A stretch of 64,000 nucleotides of DNA from Gramella sp. KN1008 (GTDB lineage: Bacteria > Bacteroidota > Bacteroidia > Flavobacteriales > Flavobacteriaceae): positions 558,001 to 622,000 of the forward strand of contig NZ_SJDV01000001.1 in NCBI RefSeq assembly GCF_004332155.1, in the 5' to 3' direction. A model generated the notes under the pieces. That model was given only the letters and a program-made list of their open reading frames with translations. It ran no database searches and was not told where the DNA came from. Of this stretch, positions 50,358 to 59,520 are shown in pieces; the first letter of the stretch is position 1; each line of letters begins with the position of its first letter. A program made the position numbers and the translations under genes.

Positions 50358-51147
50358 ATTGAAATATTTTATGATAATGTTCGGTTCTGTCTTACTGGCA
50401 TTTCCGTTACTACTGAATGCTCAAACCAGGGAAGAGTTTAGAAAAGAACATTTTATTGCACAAGGAGATACCCTTAATTACAGGATACTATATCCTGAAG
50501 GTTTTTCTGAAGATAAGAAATATCCTCTTGTACTTTTTCTACATGGTGCGGGGGAACGGGGAGATGATAATGAATCGCAGCTGGTACACGGCAGTGATCT
50601 GTTTCTAAAAAAGGAGAACCGGGAGAACTTTCCTGCTATTGTGATTTTTCCACAGGCACCAAAAAAAGATTACTGGGCGAAGGTGGAAGTGAAAAGAGAT
50701 ACTATGCCTTTTCAGTTTGATTTTAAGAATAAAGAAGAACCAACCAGATCTCTTGATCTCGTGATGCAACTAATGGATACTGTCGTTTCAAAAGACTTTA
50801 TCAATCCAGACAGGGTGTATGTAGGCGGTCTTTCCATGGGCGGAATGGGTACTTATGAGATCATTTTTAAGAAACCTGATATGTTCGCGGCTGCCTTTGC
50901 CATTTGCGGAGGTGCGAATGAAGAAATCGCCGAAAATTATCCGGCAGGATTTAATATCTGGATCTTCCATGGAGAAAAGGATGATATAGTGCCGTCCCGT
51001 TTTTCCAAGGCCATGGCTAGAAGTATTAACCACTATGGCGGAAATGCCAAATTATCATTGTATCCAGAGGATAATCACAATAGCTGGGATTCTGCATTTT
51101 CAGAACCCTATCTGCTGGAGTGGCTGTTCTCTCATCATAAAAATTAG
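50347..51147 (+). CDS. Secreted alpha/beta-hydrolase (esterase/phospholipase-like)
   Basis: 266 residues with a signal peptide (cut near LNAQ). LVLFLHGAGERGDDNE gives the oxyanion region, VGGLSMGGMGTYEI the serine nucleophile, GEKDDIVP the acid and EDNHNSWD the histidine. This is the PHB-depolymerase/dienelactone-like group often annotated as carbohydrate esterase in glycan loci. I start it at the ATG at 50347, which overlaps the GH144 stop by 11 nt; upstream TTG adds seven residues. Likely removes acyl groups from the glycan; the group is unknown. Confidence 0.82.
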   Translation: MKNRLKYFMIMFGSVLLAFPLLLNAQTREEFRKEHFIAQGDTLNYRILYPEGFSEDKKYPLVLFLHGAGERGDDNESQLVHGSDLFLKKENRENFPAIVIFPQAPKKDYWAKVEVKRDTMPFQFDFKNKEEPTRSLDLVMQLMDTVVSKDFINPDRVYVGGLSMGGMGTYEIIFKKPDMFAAAFAICGGANEEIAENYPAGFNIWIFHGEKDDIVPSRFSKAMARSINHYGGNAKLSLYPEDNHNSWDSAFSEPYLLEWLFSHHKN

Positions 51148-51190
51148 TCTACAAGAATCAATTAGAAAATAGAATATAAAATATAGGAGA

Positions 51191-53464
51191 ATGAGAAAAA
51201 TTTATGTTTCAATAACCTTGATATTATGTTTGGGCATATCTATGCTGAATGCCCAGGAAAAAATTCCTGAGGTAGAAGAATTGCTATCAAAAATGACCCT
51301 TGAGGAAAAGATTGGTCAACTTAATCTTTTAACTCCTGGTGGAGGAGTGGCTACCGGCTCTGTGGTGAGTGAAGATGTAGAAACCAAGATAAAGGCCGGA
51401 AACGTGGGGGGTGTATTTGGGGTTTCCAGTCCCGAAAAAGTTAGACAGGCACAGGAATTAGCGGTTAAGAACTCCCGGTTGGGAATTCCGCTTCTTATTG
51501 GTGCAGATGTTATTCATGGATATAAAACCACTTATCCAATTCCGCTGGGCCTTTCTTCCAGCTGGGATATGGAGTTGATCAAAGAGGGGGCTAAAATGGC
51601 TGCTAAGGAAGCTACCGCCGATGGGATTAACTGGAACTTCTCACCCATGGTGGATATCGCCAGAGATCCCCGATGGGGACGTATTGCCGAAGGTGCTGGG
51701 GAAGACCCTTATCTTGGCTCTGAGATAGCCAAAGCTATGGTTCAGGGATATCAGGGTGAAGATCTCACTGCACCTTATACGATGATGGCAACGGTGAAGC
51801 ATATGGCTTTATACGGAGCCCCTGAGGCCGGTAGGGACTATAACACCGTTGATATGAGCCGCCTGAAAATGTTCAACGAATACCTTCCTCCATATAAAGC
51901 TGCAGTAGATGCGGGAGTTGGTAGTGTAATGACTTCTTTCAATGATATTGATGGTATTCCTGCTTCAGGGAATAAATGGCTGCTTACCGATCTGCTTCGG
52001 GAAAGATGGGGTTTTGATGGATTTGTGGTTTCAGATTATACTTCGGTAAACGAAATGATCGCTCATGGATTGGGTGATTTACAGGCCGTTTCGGCGCTGG
52101 CGATCAACGCAGGACTGGATATGGATATGGTGGGAGAAGGCTTTCTCACCACCTTGAAGAAGTCTGTAAAAGAAGGTCTGGTTTCAGAAGAGCAGATCAC
52201 TAAAGCCGCGAGAAGGATCCTTGAAGCTAAATATAAGATCGGTCTGTTGGATGATCCTTATCTCTATTCAGATGAAAGCCGACCTGAAAAAGATATACTT
52301 ACTGAGGAGAACAGAAGTCTGGCGAGAAAAGCTGCGACCAGATCTTTCGTGTTACTTAAAAAGCATAATAATACCCTTCCGTTAGACAAAGAGGCTAAGA
52401 TCGCTTTGGTTGGTCCTCTGGCAAATAGCAAGAACAATATGCTTGGTACCTGGGCACCCACTGGTAATCCCCAGTTATCGGTTCCGATTCTGGAAGGATT
52501 AAAAAATGTCGCGCCAAACGCACAAATCAGCTATGCGAAGGGAGCTAATATTGCTGATGACAGCACTTTTGCGAAAAAAGTTAATGTATTTGGAGAAAGA
52601 ATACAGATCTCTAATGAGTCTCCTGACGCCCTACTAAAGGAGGCTCTTGATCTGTCTAATAATTCAGACGTTATCGTCGCGGTGGTTGGTGAGGCTACCG
52701 AAATGAGTGGTGAGGCTGCAAGTCGTACAGATATAACTATTCCGGATAGCCAAAAGAGGCTGATCAACGAGCTTGCAAAAACAGGTAAGCCGTTGGTACT
52801 CGTGTTGATGAGTGGTAGGCCACTTGATATTTCAGAAGAAATGGCCCTTCCGGTAAGCATCCTCCAAATATGGCATCCTGGAGTGGAAGCCGGAAATGCA
52901 GTTGGAGATGTTTTATTTGGTGACTATAATCCTTCAGGGAAATTAACTAATAGCTGGCCAAGAAGTGTAGGTCAGGTGCCAATTCATTACAGAATGAAGA
53001 TCACCGGTAGGCCGGGTCCTGAATCTGGTGAGTTCCAGAAGTTCAAGACCAATTATCTTGATTCCCCAAATTCACCGTTGTTGCCATTCGGTTACGGACT
53101 AAGTTATACCACTTTTGAATATAGCGATGTAAAAGCCAGTTCTGAAAGTATGAGTGCCGATGGTTCTATTGAGCTAAGTGCGACTGTTACGAATACCGGT
53201 AATTATGATGGTGAAGAAATCGTACAGCTTTACATTCGGGATGTAGTGAGAAGCGTAACGCCTCCCGGAAAAGAACTTAAAGGTTTTAAAAAGATCGCTC
53301 TCAAAAAGGGCGAGTCTAAAACAGTGACCTTTACGATCACTCCTGAAGATCTTAAATTTTACAATTATAACATTGAATATGTGTATGAACCCGGGGAATT
53401 TGAATTCTTTATCGCAGGAAGTTCAGATTCTGAATTTGATGGGTCTTTCACTTTGAAAAAGTAA
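51191..53464 (+). CDS. GH3 beta-glucosidase
   Basis: 757 residues, signal peptide cut near MLNAQ. GRIAEGAGEDPYLGSEIAKA and the ATVKHMALYG segment are GH3 N-terminal barrel motifs; the nucleophile aspartate is in GFVVSDYTSVNEM. The (alpha/beta)6 domain has GEATEMSGEAASRTDI, and a fibronectin-III-like domain ends the protein (VQLYIRDVVRSVTPPGKELK). It would split GH144 products to glucose in the periplasm. A terminator follows. Confidence 0.93.
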   Translation: MRKIYVSITLILCLGISMLNAQEKIPEVEELLSKMTLEEKIGQLNLLTPGGGVATGSVVSEDVETKIKAGNVGGVFGVSSPEKVRQAQELAVKNSRLGIPLLIGADVIHGYKTTYPIPLGLSSSWDMELIKEGAKMAAKEATADGINWNFSPMVDIARDPRWGRIAEGAGEDPYLGSEIAKAMVQGYQGEDLTAPYTMMATVKHMALYGAPEAGRDYNTVDMSRLKMFNEYLPPYKAAVDAGVGSVMTSFNDIDGIPASGNKWLLTDLLRERWGFDGFVVSDYTSVNEMIAHGLGDLQAVSALAINAGLDMDMVGEGFLTTLKKSVKEGLVSEEQITKAARRILEAKYKIGLLDDPYLYSDESRPEKDILTEENRSLARKAATRSFVLLKKHNNTLPLDKEAKIALVGPLANSKNNMLGTWAPTGNPQLSVPILEGLKNVAPNAQISYAKGANIADDSTFAKKVNVFGERIQISNESPDALLKEALDLSNNSDVIVAVVGEATEMSGEAASRTDITIPDSQKRLINELAKTGKPLVLVLMSGRPLDISEEMALPVSILQIWHPGVEAGNAVGDVLFGDYNPSGKLTNSWPRSVGQVPIHYRMKITGRPGPESGEFQKFKTNYLDSPNSPLLPFGYGLSYTTFEYSDVKASSESMSADGSIELSATVTNTGNYDGEEIVQLYIRDVVRSVTPPGKELKGFKKIALKKGESKTVTFTITPEDLKFYNYNIEYVYEPGEFEFFIAGSSDSEFDGSFTLKK

Positions 53465-53485
53465 TTCTCTAGTTTTAGTTTGTTG

Positions 53486-53521
53486 AGCCCTGGTTGTTTT
53501 CCGGAACGCCAGGGCTTTTTT
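53486..53521 (+). terminator. Terminator of the GH3 operon
   Basis: AGCCCTGG pairs with CCAGGGCT (8 bp), then six T; lies between the convergent GH3 and GH2 genes. Confidence 0.85.
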
Positions 53522-56099
53522 ATAGCTTTTCTACCTTGATGCCAGATAGCACCGGTTTTCCATTATCCGGTCTGAATTGAACCTTAATATTCTTTTCCGA
53601 AGCGATCTCATAATTTAGTTCAACTGCCTGAAGGACACCATAATCCCTTGCCAGGTTCAGATTTTGCTCTACGACTTTGCCATTGATCAGGATATCAAAA
53701 TTTCGAATTTCATCAGAAGTTTTCTCATCATCAGATCCCAGGTTATAAATATTCTCTTTAGAGGCTCTTCTATTTGGTTCAGCCATAAGTAAAGTGATCC
53801 TGTAAATTCCTTTGGGAACATTGAACTTATAGCTCTCAAGGCCTTCCCGCATGGTTTGAAAAAGCGGTTCCTTTGTTGTTACTTTGATATTAGAAGCCGT
53901 TCCCTGGAACTTGCTTTTTGATTGTTGAAATACTTCGCCGCCGTTATAGCCAAAGGAATTTTCAGAAAAAGACTGATCGCTTATCCAGATCTCGCCGGTC
54001 TCTTCATCAACAAAATCGCTATGACTGCCTACATTGATCCTTAGCGGCTCATTCGCTATATTTTTAATCAGGTTATTTCTGAATTTAACTTCTATAGTTC
54101 TTGAATGGCTTGTATTCCCGGAAATAGCCTTAATTGAATGCTTTCCTTCTTCAAGATCCAGATCGAATTCGGCAATATTGTCCTTTACAATTGCTTCCTT
54201 ATCGATATTATCATCAATCTTGACCTTTACTTTTTCAGAATTTGAAAATACCTTCAATTTTACTTTTTCATTTTGATCTATATAGCGGGTGGTAAAATTC
54301 TTTCCGGCGACATAAACAAAATCTTCCTTGCTCAGTCTCGCTTTGTAGTAATAATAAACATCCTTTGGCTCCCTGTTAAAGTTAACCAGACCTTTCTGAT
54401 TGATAAATGGCCGACTGTCCTGCCTGCCGGAAGAACCGAAATCGGCAAAATTCCAGGCTGCCATTCCCAGCATATAATCTCTTTCCATGATCTGATTCAG
54501 ATAACTCACATGACTTTTTAATTGATAAGCTTCACTGAAATCCCAGGGCCTGGGATCGTTGGTCTGAATCCTGGAATCACTTCCCGGGCCATATTCTGAG
54601 ATGAGTAGTGGTCTTTCCGGGTATCTCTCATGTTGTTTGTCCAGGAATTTTCCGAGATTTTCCAATCCTGGTGTATACCATCCAAAATATAGGTTCCAGC
54701 CGATAACATCAGGAATATCAGCAATTTTAGAGGTATTATAGATTTCATTTTCGTGCAGAGCCATCACACTCAATCTGGAAGTATCGAGTTCTTTGGTTGC
54801 CGATTCGAGTTTTTGAGCCAGTTCCACACTGGTCTGGATCTTGACATTCTTGTCGGCTTCATTCATATCCCTCGTGAATACCAGCCTGATAAAGATCTCG
54901 TTCATATACCCCCAGAACACGATCGAAGGATGATTGTATAGCTGAAGGATCTGTTCCCGCTGCATGTCTATGGCATTCTGGTGATAGGCTTCAGAGTCTG
55001 TCACATCATTGATCACCGGAACTTCTGTCCATACAAGCAGACCAAGTTCGTCACAGATCCGATAAACATCGGGATCCTGCGGATAATGGGCTGTTCTTAT
55101 AAAATTTGCGCCCATATCCTTGATCATCTGGTAATCTTTCCTGTGGATTGAATTAGGCACGGCATTCCCCATATTCTCGAAATCCTGATGACGGTTTGCG
55201 CCTATTAGTTTGATGGGTTTCCCGTTTAGAAAAAATCCTTTTTCGGGATCGGCTTTAAACCAACGGCATCCAAAGCTGGTGGAATAAGTGTCCAGTATTT
55301 CTTCAGAATCCGAATCTACCAGGTTTGCGGTAATATCATAGAGATGGGGATGTTCCGGAGACCAGAGTAGGGGGGTTTTAATTTCAAAATCCACAGAAAA
55401 ATCTGAATGATCCTTTGTAAGAGCTGGAGTCAAGGTTTTTATGACTTTTCCATTAGGATCGGTTACTTTTATTTCAAGTTGGGTCTGTTTATTACCGGAT
55501 CTGATGATGTTTCCGGAAAAGTTCACTTTGGCAAGTTCTGCAGAAACTTCGGGTGTTTTTACCAGTAAATTTCCTGCGGCTTCTCCTTCAAGTTTAAAAT
55601 GATCCTTTCCGGTAACTATTAATTCGAGATCTCGATAGATTCCGCCATAAAAATTGAAGTCGGCTTCCAGTGGAGGGATATTCCGATCATGGGAATTATC
55701 AACCAGAATTCTTACCTGGTTGGCTTCTCCAAATTTCAAATGATTTGTCAATTCAAAAACAAAGGCTGTGTAGCCTCCTGTATGTTCTCCAACCGGTTTG
55801 TCATTGACAAAAACCTGGGTGTGCTGGTTAGCTCCTTCAAATTTCAGGAATACCGAGCTCTTTTGCCATTCTTGCGGAATAAATAGCTTTTTCTCATAAG
55901 TTCCTTTTCCCCTGAAATAAGTGCCATTATTAAAGGCGTCCTGAGCGTTCCAGGTATGGGGTATATTTACGATCTTTTCTTCTTCTGAAGTTTCCAGCTT
56001 AAATTGCCAGCCTGAATTAATGGTTTTTACCAGGCGCTGTGCCTCAGAATTCAAACTGATGAATAATAAACCGATCAGTAAAAACTTGAAAACTCTCAT
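53520..56099 (-). CDS. GH2 family glycoside hydrolase with malectin-like C-terminal domain
   Basis: 859 residues with a signal peptide. An N-terminal jelly-roll (NIPHTWNAQDAFNNGTYFRG), an immunoglobulin-like domain, and the barrel at about 280-590. The acid/base glutamate is in WGYMNEIF, the nucleophile in LISEYGPGSDSR. The final about 170 residues (from about GSHSDFVDEETGEIW) resemble a malectin/carbohydrate-binding domain. GH2 covers beta-galactosidases, mannosidases and glucuronidases; the specificity is open. Convergent with the GH3 operon and co-directional with the PHP and esterase genes. Confidence 0.9.
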   Translation of the reverse strand: MRVFKFLLIGLLFISLNSEAQRLVKTINSGWQFKLETSEEEKIVNIPHTWNAQDAFNNGTYFRGKGTYEKKLFIPQEWQKSSVFLKFEGANQHTQVFVNDKPVGEHTGGYTAFVFELTNHLKFGEANQVRILVDNSHDRNIPPLEADFNFYGGIYRDLELIVTGKDHFKLEGEAAGNLLVKTPEVSAELAKVNFSGNIIRSGNKQTQLEIKVTDPNGKVIKTLTPALTKDHSDFSVDFEIKTPLLWSPEHPHLYDITANLVDSDSEEILDTYSTSFGCRWFKADPEKGFFLNGKPIKLIGANRHQDFENMGNAVPNSIHRKDYQMIKDMGANFIRTAHYPQDPDVYRICDELGLLVWTEVPVINDVTDSEAYHQNAIDMQREQILQLYNHPSIVFWGYMNEIFIRLVFTRDMNEADKNVKIQTSVELAQKLESATKELDTSRLSVMALHENEIYNTSKIADIPDVIGWNLYFGWYTPGLENLGKFLDKQHERYPERPLLISEYGPGSDSRIQTNDPRPWDFSEAYQLKSHVSYLNQIMERDYMLGMAAWNFADFGSSGRQDSRPFINQKGLVNFNREPKDVYYYYKARLSKEDFVYVAGKNFTTRYIDQNEKVKLKVFSNSEKVKVKIDDNIDKEAIVKDNIAEFDLDLEEGKHSIKAISGNTSHSRTIEVKFRNNLIKNIANEPLRINVGSHSDFVDEETGEIWISDQSFSENSFGYNGGEVFQQSKSKFQGTASNIKVTTKEPLFQTMREGLESYKFNVPKGIYRITLLMAEPNRRASKENIYNLGSDDEKTSDEIRNFDILINGKVVEQNLNLARDYGVLQAVELNYEIASEKNIKVQFRPDNGKPVLSGIKVEKL

Positions 56100-56108
56100 A
56101 TTAAAATA

Positions 56109-57287
56109 TTAATCATTTGAAACCGGCTGTGTCCAGGCAACTTCAGTATCCCCTTCTCGATATGGATTTTTCTTGAGCCTATCTGAAATGATCTTTGCTC
56201 TCACGAATAGGACGTCATCCGGAATTTCAAAACTGGCGTTGGTCTCACTGGACTTTTTTAATACTTCACTTGTCGTAGAACCTTTTTTCACACCAATGAA
56301 CTGGATCTCATATTTCACCCCAGCCTCTTCTTCAATATCTATAAACAGTTCATTGTTTTCAAACTTAATATCGGATAGTTCAACGCCGGTGCTGGCATAG
56401 AAATCCCCAGCTTCCATGGCATTAATAATAGACCCCGGAGTAAGTTCTTCTGATCTTACCGTAACCCAGCCTCTTCCGGCATTGCTGTATTTCTCACCAA
56501 ATTTGTGATAATGGTGACTATCATCGGTCGCAATTCCCATTAGCAGTGGTTTGTTCATTGAGTGATAGGCAATATTCACCTGGTCCCACATCTCTTCAGT
56601 ACTGTTATGAATGCTATCTCCATAATTATGAACATGAGGATGCCCGTTGAAAACCTCAAAGAATCTTTCTCCATCTATCTGGATGATATCTTCAGCTTTT
56701 ATAGCATAAGTGAAATTGGGATGGTTAAGATGTTGTAACACCGGTTCGCCGGTCTCTTTTTCCTGTTCCATGATCGCATCCAGATTGTTCTGAATAAGCT
56801 CAACAATTGTATTTCCTTCCTGAGGTTCAATGACTTCCTGGATATTTATGGCGCCCATATGAACTGCTTTATCTTTAAGATAAGAAGTCACTTCCTCGGC
56901 CTTATAGATCATGAACTCCTCAGGTTTTTCGAATAAAGGACGAAATTCTTCCAGTGTTTTTAACTGAACATGTAGTCCTTTCTCATCCTTTTTATAATTA
57001 ACCCAGTCTTCTCCATATTTATTCAGATATTGCTTAAAAGCATCTTGATAAAGAGAGTCACTGGAAATAGTTTTCCATTTTTCGCCTTCCGCTAAAATAT
57101 TATGGTCGGAGAGTGCCACGAACTGATAACCATTCTTCTTATACCAGTCCATGATCATTTCAGGGAATTCGTCTCCATCGCTCCAATAGGAATGGGTATG
57201 CAGGTTTCCTTTATACCACTGGCTCTCCTGAGCGTTTAGGCTAACAGATAAGATGAGCGTAAATAAGGTTAATAAGGGCGTTTTCAT
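56109..57287 (-). CDS. Secreted PHP-domain metal-dependent phosphoesterase
   Basis: 392 residues with a signal peptide (cut near LNAQ). The PHP metal-binding pattern is clear: KGNLHTHSYWSDGD, LSDHNIL, HLNHPNF and GIATDDSHHYH. A C-terminal beta domain of about 100 residues follows. PHP enzymes hydrolyse phosphate esters using a trinuclear metal site; a secreted one in a glycan locus would act on phosphorylated or phosphoglycerol-substituted glycan. It overlaps the next esterase by 4 nt (ATGA), so they are co-translated. Confidence 0.85.
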   Translation of the reverse strand: MKTPLLTLFTLILSVSLNAQESQWYKGNLHTHSYWSDGDEFPEMIMDWYKKNGYQFVALSDHNILAEGEKWKTISSDSLYQDAFKQYLNKYGEDWVNYKKDEKGLHVQLKTLEEFRPLFEKPEEFMIYKAEEVTSYLKDKAVHMGAINIQEVIEPQEGNTIVELIQNNLDAIMEQEKETGEPVLQHLNHPNFTYAIKAEDIIQIDGERFFEVFNGHPHVHNYGDSIHNSTEEMWDQVNIAYHSMNKPLLMGIATDDSHHYHKFGEKYSNAGRGWVTVRSEELTPGSIINAMEAGDFYASTGVELSDIKFENNELFIDIEEEAGVKYEIQFIGVKKGSTTSEVLKKSSETNASFEIPDDVLFVRAKIISDRLKKNPYREGDTEVAWTQPVSND

Positions 57288-58192
57288 TTGAATACGGTGG
57301 ATTGAATTTTATTTTGGTTAAATACTACTTGTTTAAGAAATTGAAAGACTTCAGGTAAATATTCAAAAGGCATTCCGGAAATCTCATGTCTTGCATCCTG
57401 AAAAGTATAGAACAGATAAGATTTATTTAGTTTATCAAGCTTTTCTACTATGGTTTTTGAGCCGTCCAGGATAATATATCCTGGTTTGGAGCTTTCACAG
57501 TAATGATGAGGAGCCGTGGCATAGGGAACCAGATTATCATCTGTCCCGTGAAAGAATATCCCCGGAATTGTATTTTCTTTCTTTAGATATCGAACGTCAA
57601 CAATTGCCCCGGCAAGAGATATTAATGCTGAAAATTTTATATCAGAGTATTTCTCTGAATCCTCAAACATCAGATCAGGATTATAGACCGCATTAAGTAC
57701 GGCTTCAGCCCCCGCGCTACTTCCTCCAACAATTATTGTTTCGGGATCTATGTTGAATTTATCGGCATTTTTCGTCATGAATCTGGCAGCATCCATAAAA
57801 TCTTCTGCCGCGAACTGAAATGTTTCTATCTTTCCGGCAGCGTCAAAATCACATCCAAATCCTGTTTTAGATCCTTTTCTCATTAAGCGATAAGAAATAA
57901 GGCCTACACTGTATCCTTTTGCAGCGGCAAGTTTGGCAAATTTGACTTCCTGGGGATTTTTCGGGCTTCCGCCTGCAAAACCTCCTCCATGCATAAAAAT
58001 TATAAGCGGAGTCTTTTCAGAATTAGAATTCCCGGGCTGATAGAGGTCAATAATCAAGTCTTCACCGTCTTTTGTGCTATAAATTTCTGTCTTAACAGGA
58101 TTGACTTTGTAAAGACTGTCAATGTATTTTTCCTGAGCGACAGTGCTTTGAATGGCCAAAAATGCAATGCAGTAGAATAGAATCTTTTTCAT
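57284..58192 (-). CDS. Secreted alpha/beta-hydrolase (BD-FAE/carboxylesterase type)
   Basis: 302 residues, signal peptide cut near STVAQ. IIFMHGGGFAGGSPKNP is the HGGG oxyanion hole, VGGSSAGAEAVLNAV the nucleophile, HGTDDNLVP the acid and DARHEISG the histidine. This is the hormone-sensitive-lipase-like group that often deacylates plant or bacterial polysaccharides. It differs from the first esterase in fold subfamily, so two acyl types may be removed. First gene of the minus-strand part. Confidence 0.83.
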   Translation of the reverse strand: MKKILFYCIAFLAIQSTVAQEKYIDSLYKVNPVKTEIYSTKDGEDLIIDLYQPGNSNSEKTPLIIFMHGGGFAGGSPKNPQEVKFAKLAAAKGYSVGLISYRLMRKGSKTGFGCDFDAAGKIETFQFAAEDFMDAARFMTKNADKFNIDPETIIVGGSSAGAEAVLNAVYNPDLMFEDSEKYSDIKFSALISLAGAIVDVRYLKKENTIPGIFFHGTDDNLVPYATAPHHYCESSKPGYIILDGSKTIVEKLDKLNKSYLFYTFQDARHEISGMPFEYLPEVFQFLKQVVFNQNKIQSTVFK

Positions 58193-58296
58193 GCTGAATA
58201 ATAAATTTTAAGTACGGAATATACTTAATTTTGAAGGGATAAATAAGTGGTAATTTCAAGCAGAAAACTTTATCTTCGCAGCATAATTTTTCAATT

Positions 58297-58746
58297 ATGA
58301 GTTTACAGGATAAGGTAATGGCCGAAATGAAGGCGGCAATGAAAGCGAAAGACAGTGCTAAACTGGAAGCTTTAAGAGCAGTTAAAAGCGCTATTCTTTT
58401 AGCAAATACTGAATCTTCCTCAAAAGACGGGCTTACTGAAGAAGAGGAGTTAAAACTTCTACAGAAGCTTGTGAAACAGCGTAAGGAAAGTGCTCAGATC
58501 TATAAGGAGCAGGGCAGGGAAGACCTGGCTGAACCAGAATTGAGACAGGCTGAGGTTATCGAGCAGTTTCTTCCTGAACAGCTTAGCGAAGCTGAAATTG
58601 AGGCAAAGGTTGATGAGATCATTGCTAAAACAGGTGCTTCAGGAATGCAGGATATGGGGAAGGTTATGGGAATGGCAACGGCAGAACTTGCCGGGAAAGC
58701 CGATGGCAAGACCATCTCTACTATTGTAAGAAAGAAATTAAGTTAA
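58297..58746 (+). CDS. GatB/YqeY domain protein
   Basis: 149 residues. MKAAMKAKDSAKLEALRAV, EIEAKVDEIIAKTGASGMQD, MGKVMGMA and the end GKTISTIVRKKL are the standard YqeY pattern, related to the tail of the GatB amidotransferase that binds tRNA. The function of stand-alone YqeY is not settled. It is followed by a tRNA gene. Confidence 0.92.
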   Translation: MSLQDKVMAEMKAAMKAKDSAKLEALRAVKSAILLANTESSSKDGLTEEEELKLLQKLVKQRKESAQIYKEQGREDLAEPELRQAEVIEQFLPEQLSEAEIEAKVDEIIAKTGASGMQDMGKVMGMATAELAGKADGKTISTIVRKKLS

Positions 58747-58759
58747 GAGTTTATAGAGA

Positions 58760-58833
58760 GGCCCAGTAGTTCAACTGGATAGAATATCAGATTTCGGCTC
58801 TGAGGGTTGGGGGTTCGAATCCTCCCTGGGTCA
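58760..58833 (+). tRNA. tRNA-Arg (anticodon TCG)
   Basis: The full cloverleaf fits: acceptor GGCCCAG / CTGGGTC (one G-T), D arm GTTC...GGAT, anticodon stem TCAGA / TCTGA with loop TTTCGGC (anticodon TCG), and T arm GGGGG-TTCGAAT-CCTCC. Discriminator base A; CCA is not encoded. It reads CGA arginine codons. Confidence 0.95.
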
Positions 58834-58839
58834 CAGAAT

Positions 58840-58870
58840 AAAAGTCCGTAGCGAAAGTTACGGACTTTTT
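58840..58870 (+). terminator. Terminator of tRNA-Arg
   Basis: AAAAGTCCGTAGC and GTTACGGACTTTT close a GAAA tetraloop (13 bp, one G-U), then T5. Confidence 0.88.
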
Positions 58871-59112
58871 AGTTTAAAATTTCTCCTTACTTCCTGTTTC
58901 GTTTTTATTACTACTCGAAAATAGCAGTTGGATAATATTTTTAATATAAATGGAAGACTTTAAGTAAAACTTAAAATATTATGCAAAAGAAAGGGCAAAA
59001 ATTCGAATTCTGTTTTGTTTTTTTTAAGCCGGGGCGTTAAATCTTATATAAATAATTTTGTGGAGTACGCTTAAGCTCTAAATTAGCCTGCATAGATAAA
59101 AACCTAACACCT

Positions 59113-59472
59113 ATGGCAGCATATTATAATACTAATCAACTGAGGAGTTCACTGCAGGAACTTGTGCAAGTATACGTTTCTGAATGTGAAGAATGCAAGG
59201 AGCTATCACAGGATTGTATCGATCTTATAAAGCATAATTTCCTGGCAGAGTTTGTTGTTTACAATAAACAGGACAATACCATTGAAGTGGGTATTAATGA
59301 GTCTGATAAATTTGATGGATATCCAGAGATAAAGATTTATACTTTTCCTCTGGAAGAGATCGGGAAAAAAGTAGATCACTCTTTTCGTAACAATACTGAA
59401 GATCTTGAATACTACGGAAGGATCATAAGCCGCCGTAAGGGATTAACATCCGGTTCTGTGGTAGTGATGTAA
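59113..59472 (+). CDS. Conserved-looking hypothetical protein
   Basis: 119 residues, no signal peptide or membrane helix. A cysteine cluster CEECKELSQDC (C-x2-C-x6-C) occurs at about 25-35. The rest is mixed alpha/beta with a basic C-terminal end (GRIISRRKGLTSG). I do not recognise a family. A -7-like TAATTTTG (59053-59060) lies upstream, and a strong hairpin terminator follows, so it is probably a single-gene unit. Confidence 0.6.
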   Translation: MAAYYNTNQLRSSLQELVQVYVSECEECKELSQDCIDLIKHNFLAEFVVYNKQDNTIEVGINESDKFDGYPEIKIYTFPLEEIGKKVDHSFRNNTEDLEYYGRIISRRKGLTSGSVVVM

Positions 59473-59493
59473 TGAATAAATTCTTAAAAAATT

Positions 59494-59520
59494 AAAAGCA
59501 GCCCTGGGGCTGCTTTTTTT
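59494..59520. terminator. Bidirectional terminator (hypothetical / ypdA)
   Basis: AAAAGCAGCCC and GGGCTGCTTTT form an 11-bp stem with a tiny loop; T7 on the plus strand and T-rich sequence on the minus strand. It overlaps the last base pair of the ypdA stop. Confidence 0.88.
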
